From Voacanga thouarsii (lineage: Eukaryota; Streptophyta; Magnoliopsida; Gentianales; Apocynaceae), in the NCBI GenBank assembly GCA_026120185.1, contig JANUWF010003379.1, positions 992,001 to 1,056,000 on the forward strand: a DNA stretch of 64,000 bases. Direction: 5' to 3'. Shown here in pieces: positions 59,181 through 64,000 of the stretch. Below the pieces are notes generated by a model. It had not been told where the DNA came from, did not search any database, and saw only the letters and a list, made by a program, of their open reading frames with translations. The number at the start of each line of letters is the position of its first letter. The first letter of the stretch is position 1. A program made the translations under genes and the position numbers.

Positions 59181-59406
59181 ATATAGTAGGACAGGGAAAA
59201 AAAAAAGATTTATTCTGGCAACAAAAAGAGATGTCAACTAAGGGAATTTATAAAGACACTTTAAAATGCATTCTTTAGGGCTTATAGTGACGATATTGAC
59301 ACAATTTTTCGTTGTATTACATGTTTATTATGACACTTTTTGCAGTAGCAATAAACAAATACCGTGTCAAAATTTTTTACAGTTATATGATCTGTAATGA
59401 CATAAT

Positions 59407-60989
59407 TGATAAACCTTAGAGAGGGGGGGGTGAATAAGGTTTATGGAAAATAAATTTAAAAAAAAAATTCTTTGATGTCTTTTTGATAAAGGCTGAACAA
59501 AGTGTGAGTTAAAAAATGTAGACTTGAATGTGCTACTAAAGAACTTTTAAAACTCCTGTAAATGATGAAAAGAAGATTTATAGTTAAGATGGATAGATAA
59601 AGTAACAATAACAGTTTCACTCAAATACATAAAAGTCTTTGATCCAATCAATGAATGTAAGGAGGAGTATAAAGCTCTTAAGTCGAATGAACAGTAAAAA
59701 TGCAGGTATGAATATTATATTAGCTTCACAACTGTAGGAGTGTAGATATAAATCTTTTGAAACACCATTAAATGGCAAGAAGATGGTCTATTTTAAAGAT
59801 GGGCTGTTGAGGCAATAAAGATAGACTTTTATAAAACGCAAAGGTCTTTAAAAAATGGTCAACAATTGCGGAGATTGAGATAAAGTTCTTTGATCTAATG
59901 ACCAACAAGAATGTAGTGATAAAGTGCAGATGAAATGCAAAAGAATAGACCCAAGAATTTATAGTGGTTTGATTCTCAATTGATGTACATCCATTACCTT
60001 AAGTACCCACATAAGGATTTCAACACAATCACTAAAACCTTTTTCCAAATCAGTGGTCGCAGGCAACACCAATCTTACACAAGAAGATCACCACACTTGG
60101 TTTTACACCCAACCTCTTAAACACAAAAATCAAAGCTCACTCCAACTGGGTTTTACACCATAACCTTGATACATTCACCAAACAAGGCTCACTCCAACTG
60201 GATTTTACACCATAACCTTGGTACGCAAGAAGGATCAGAAAGATAAGACAAAGAAGCTCACAAATTGAGCAGATCTAGAAAGCTAAACACCTTTAGCTTT
60301 TTGCCTTTAGATTATTTGATTTCATAATGAAGCACAATAAAAAGGGAGATTTTTATGTTTTGAAAGTCTATTATGTTTCTGAGAGAGTTAGCACAAAAAT
60401 CTTATAGAAAATCGTATTTAAATGGCTTTATAAAAGCAAAAGGTAAGACAGCGATGACTAGCATCGGCTAGTTTTTCACTGTCAGATTTTCTAGAGTTTT
60501 AGACTCAAGGATCGAAAGAAAGTGCATCCAAAATGTAAGTTCAAAATGTCACTTTTTTAGGTAAAATATTTAGACACTGTTCTAGAGTTTAAACGAAGCT
60601 TTTGGATGCAGAGTCCATCCAAACTTCTTAATCCAAACATCTGAAAGCTTACTCTTTGAAATCATTTTATTTGTGTGCTTCAAGGAAGATATAAACTAAA
60701 TCATAAGGTAAAGGAGACATAAAAATTTACACATAATACTTTGACAAATAATTCCTAGTCTAAAGTTCTTTCACTAGGACTTCATGACTTTGTAACCTCT
60801 TAAGTTGAAGTTGTACTTGATCAATCACTTCTTTGTATTCCATTTGCTTGAGAGCTGCTTAGCAGTGCTATTTGCATGCCTTGAAAGAACTTAGGTCGAA
60901 CATGTCCTATCACATATAGATCACACAAGTTCATCCTCATCAATATTTGCCATAAATCAAAACACAGGAGAATGCCCTTAGAGCTAACA
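59407..60989 (-). repeat. 3' LTR of a second SIRE-like Copia element
   Basis: It starts TGATAAACCTTAGAGAGG and ends GAGCTAACA, matching the Copia-3 LTR (23487-24865). A purine tract adjoins its right edge, so this is the 3' LTR of a minus-strand element whose interior continues to the right. The block GGTTTTACACCATAACCTTG-like with ACTCCAACTGG is repeated at about 60130-60230. Confidence 0.75.
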
Positions 60990-61004
60990 ATCTCTCCCTT
61001 TTTG
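60990..61004 (-). other. Polypurine tract of the SIRE-like element
   Basis: On the minus strand, AAAAAGGGAGAGATTG leads into TGTTAGCTC, the usual plant SIRE-like layout. A duplicate copy lies at 61602-61616. Confidence 0.65.
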
Positions 61005-62078
61005 AGTGATGACAAACTTGATGGAATTATGATATAAAGACAATGATATATATAGTACGGACATGTTAGATTGAGGGAAATAAGAATATTTTTAACAAAA
61101 AAGCATTCTCTCATTATAGGACTCAAAAAGTGCTTATGAGATTAAGATAAGAAAAATTAAGCATATACTCACAAACATAGCTTAATGAGCTTGTGGCCCA
61201 ACCAACCTCCTTATCCTCCTTCCTTCTATCAAAAGACTATTTCACAAGGAAAAAGCCAAATAGTAGTCACAAAAAAAACGTATAATAATGTACATGAGGA
61301 GGTGTAGAAGATAGATCATAAAAAGTAATGCCGCCTATGTATATGCATATATATGAACAGTAGTTAGAAAGATGCTAGCTATGAAGTATGTTTGAAAATA
61401 AGACTGGATTTCAAGATTTTCGACTTTCAAAACTTGCATCCAAAATGGGTTAAAATAAGGCAGAAATGTTAGTGTTGTGCTATTTGCATGCCTTGAAAGA
61501 ACTTAGGTCGAACATGTCCTATCACATATAGATCACACAAGTTCATCCTCATCAATATTTGCCATAAATCAAAACACAGGAGAATGCCCTTAGAGCTAAC
61601 AATCTCTCCCTTTTTGAGTGATGACAAACTTGATGGAATTATGATATAAAGACAATGATATATATAGTACGGACATGTTAGATTGAGGGAAATAAGAATA
61701 TTTTTAACAAAAAAGCATTCTCTCATTATAGGACTCAAAAAGTGCTTATGAGATTAAGATAAGAAAAATTAAGCATATACTCACAAACATAGCTTAATGA
61801 ACTTGTGGCCCAACCAACCTCCTTATCCTCCTTCCTTCTATCAAAAGACTATTTCACAAGGAAAAAGCCAAATAGTAGTCACAAAAAAAACGTATAATAA
61901 TGTACATGAGGAGGTGTAGAAGATAGATCATAAAAAGTAATGCCGCCTATGTATATGCATATATATGAACAGTAGTTAGAAAGATGCTAGCTATGAAGTA
62001 TGTTTGAAAATAAGACTGGATTTCAAGATTTTCGACTTTCAAAACTTGCATCCAAAATGGGTTAAAATAAGGCAGAAA
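60990..62078 (-). other. 3' non-coding interior of the SIRE-like element (duplicated)
   Basis: No protein domain is seen. It is cut on the right by the LTR at 62079. Half of this length results from the tandem duplication. Confidence 0.6.
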
Positions 62079-64000
62079 TGTTAGTGTTGTGCCTTAGAGG
62101 CAATCACTTGTACATTGTATATGACACATTTTATTTTAATAAAAGGCATTATTTATCTTACAGTTTCTTTTTGTTTCCTTTAAGTAATATAACTGTTCGA
62201 TAAAGTCCCTAGTACAACACTGTGTTAAGGAAATCATGGTAGAGATCATGATATGAGATTCCTACTGCACTGGATGGTGTTAGTACTTAAATAGTCCCTA
62301 GTCATAATATTAATGAGACAGGACATCATTAATGCGTTAAGACTAGCATGTGTTAGACTTCTTGATTTGATCAGGCGGTGGTTCTCATAACCGTGAGTAT
62401 TGAGATACTCGAAGTTAACATATGGATGCTTGTTAATGGAATAAGTTCATTGGATGACCTAGCTTTGAGATAATCATATGGATAACTATTTAGTGCCAGT
62501 GATATAATCTCAATATAGCAAACGTGCAAGTATTCTTAGACTTGTGATCTCCAAGGTACTTTGTTTGCTGAGCTTTGTACTTTGATTCCAATCTCCAGAG
62601 CTCGATTGAGGGCCGCCTATGGGATGGATATTAGGTACATTGTGAGGTAAACGAAAGTAGTTGAAAGAGTCAATAAAGGATTCACCACTCCTAATAGTAG
62701 GGGCGAATATATCACGGCCACTTGTAGGAATTACTACTCAGAAAGTCCTTGGCCAAGGCGATTATGTATTGGAAACAGTTCCAATTGATACACATCTAGA
62801 GTAATGGGTTCCTGGTACAAGTACTATTGTATTCGGGCCAGAATTAATTCTGGAGGGAGTTGGCACTAATTCCGTACTCCAAACTGAATGAGATATTGTA
62901 TTGTGAAAGAAGTAAATTGCACTGAAGTTTGTTATTGAAGGGTTCATGTCAAGCTACTTAACTTCCTGGACTCTTTGGTGGTCATGATGTGTTGCTAGAT
63001 ACCGCTCATGATCTGGGAATATGGGTTTATTAATTGATGAATTAATAAACCAATCCTGATTAGAATTAATAGGATTAATTCTAATTAATTATGGATTATT
63101 AATCTCAAAGACGTATGGATAAATTCATATTCTCTACCAATTGACTGAGAAACCTAATAGGCCACACATAATAGATGATTATATATTCAAGATGTTATTT
63201 GATAACATTGTGGGATTAATTGAGAGAAAGAGAAGTTGTTGTGAACAAATTATAATTAGTTATAATTTGTGGTACAAGTTGTAATTGTGAGAACTTGATG
63301 TTTCCAATTACAATTAGGGAACTCTAATTGTTTTAGAATTCCAGATTTTCAGTGATTTTTTGATTTTATGATGATATAACCGAAAAATCCTAAGGGTGAT
63401 TCACGTGAGAAAAACAGCAGCCACCTAAACCTTCTCTTTTTCTTTTTCTTCTCTCTCGATTTGATCTTGAGGAGGAACCCTAGCCGCTACTTAGATTTTC
63501 TGCTAGCACAGAAAGCTACGTGCTTGAGTATTCCTCTGTGTGGATTACTATTAGAGATAATCACACACTATGATTATAGTGGGTAGACGTTCAACTCATG
63601 TGGAGGTTGATCACGAGGATTGCTGGATTGCACATCAACTTGAAGAAGAAAATTTTGTTCTTCCAACGATTACCCAAAGGTAAAATCTGCTACTTTTACT
63701 CTCTTTATGTCTTATTTTCCACACATAGAAGAGTTTTGAGTAGGTATCTTGATTTATTTTCCGCTGCGCCATATGGAATACGAGCCTAAGAAACCCAGCA
63801 GTGGTATCAGAGCCATGCTATGTGTGGTCTACGGACATTGTTTTGGCATGAAAAACTATTTTCGTGTTTGTCTTTGTTTGCTGTGAAAATTGTTTTCACT
63901 CGAGTCGAAATCGTTTCGATCTTTATGTGTTGGGTCCGTAGCACAATATGATTGTGTAAAAGTCACAGTGTATTTTGAAAAGATGCTTTCTTTGGTGCTG
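62079..64000 (+). mobile_element. Copia element H, 5' LTR and start of interior (runs off window)
   Basis: The LTR 62079-63800 (1722 bp) starts TGTTAGTGTTGTGCC and ends GAAACCCAGCA. It matches the solo LTR at 16648-18445 along its length. A perfect Met-type primer site follows. The remaining 200 bases are leader and no gag is reached. The preceding 5-mer AGAAA would be the TSD, but its partner is outside the window. The open frame 62762-62947 is LTR sequence shared with 17583-17798 and not a gene. Confidence 0.8.
63802..63813 (+). other. Primer-binding site, tRNA-iMet type (element H)
   Basis: TGGTATCAGAGC is a perfect match, one base after the LTR end CAGCA. The perfect site suggests a relatively young element. 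Confidence 0.85.

Larger units (their letters stand above)
56854..59406. mobile_element. CACTA-like DNA transposon remnant with possible captured gene piece
   Basis: The left end (CTACACAACACCAAAATTGACG) resembles a decayed CACTACAACAAAA terminus. It is followed to about 57145 by many short TGACG, CGTCA and TTGTCAC motifs in both orientations; similar motifs lie at 59285-59400 (TAGTGACGATATTGACAC). The right terminus is cut by the LTR at 59407. The core holds a GC-richer island (57780-58060) and an AT-rich tract (58330-58790). No transposase is seen. Confidence 0.4.
60865..62088. repeat. Near-perfect 612-bp tandem duplication
   Basis: Unit 1 is 60865-61476 and unit 2 is 61477-62088, with GTGC at both junctions and at the end (62089-62092). 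By eye the copies differ at very few bases (for example TTAATGAGC versus TTAATGAAC). Each unit holds 125 bp of SIRE-like LTR, the purine tract, about 485 bp of interior and the first 10 bases of the LTR at 62079. The identical minus-strand frames 60821-61126 and 61469-61738 arise only from this duplication. Confidence 0.9.

Noticed and set aside
60821..61738. Two identical minus-strand frames starting MSPIMRECFF
   Set aside because: They are the two units of the 612-bp tandem duplication in non-coding element interior and LTR.

Overview
This window is plant nuclear DNA. It is AT-rich and consists almost entirely of nested and broken transposable elements: plant-type Gypsy and Copia LTR retrotransposons with tRNA-Asp-like or initiator-tRNA-Met-like primer sites, CACTA-like DNA transposon ends and plant-style microsatellites. 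I see no intact host gene, no rRNA, no functional tRNA gene and no bacterial feature. The species cannot be told from the sequence; the setting resembles a retrotransposon-rich (for example pericentromeric) part of a flowering-plant genome. Element names (A, B, C, D, Copia-1 and so on) are local labels. Boundaries were read by eye from termini, target-site duplications (TSDs) and copy-to-copy comparison.

Layout, left to right. 1-13691: Athila-like Gypsy element A, whose interior holds a 6.8-kb Copia element (Copia-1, 2479-9251) and whose 3' LTR holds a solo Copia LTR (11321-13127). 13692-15777: remainder of a CACTA-like DNA transposon, including a three-copy GA-rich macrorepeat, an LTR-A scrap and a tRNA-like segment. 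15778-47558: several copies of one long-LTR Gypsy family (D, minus strand), split by a solo LTR (16648-18445), a SIRE-like Copia element (Copia-3, 20331-24865), rearranged Athila-like element B (26243-31942) and Athila-like element C (38388-46500). 47763-49255: solo LTR of family A. About 49625-56218: minus-strand Copia element (Copia-F) with a solo Gypsy LTR (51863-54301) in its GAG-pre-integrase region. 56854-59406: CACTA-like DNA carrying what looks like a captured piece of a host gene. 59407-62078: LTR plus 3' internal end of another SIRE-like element, overlapped by a near-perfect 612-bp tandem duplication. 62079-64000: 5' LTR, primer site and first bases of another Copia element running off the window.

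Exact TSDs support several insertions: CTAAA, ATTCC, ACTAT and CAGCC. Near-matching 5-mers flank Copia-1, the solo LTR in A, Copia-3 and C. All coding regions are relics with stops, frameshifts or missing domains; several lesions look like C-to-T decay of methylated DNA (CAA to TAA, CGA to TGA, TGG to TAG).

The unusual material is structural. Two Athila-like elements carry fold-back duplications made of their own LTR sequence. In B the rearranged end still begins with TG and is bounded by an exact TSD, so the rearrangement appears to predate integration. C has LTRs, primer site and polypurine tract, plus gag and a second plant-retrotransposon ORF, but no pol. A and C share a twice-repeated non-coding motif and extra polypurine-like tracts. 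I did not find a new gene system.
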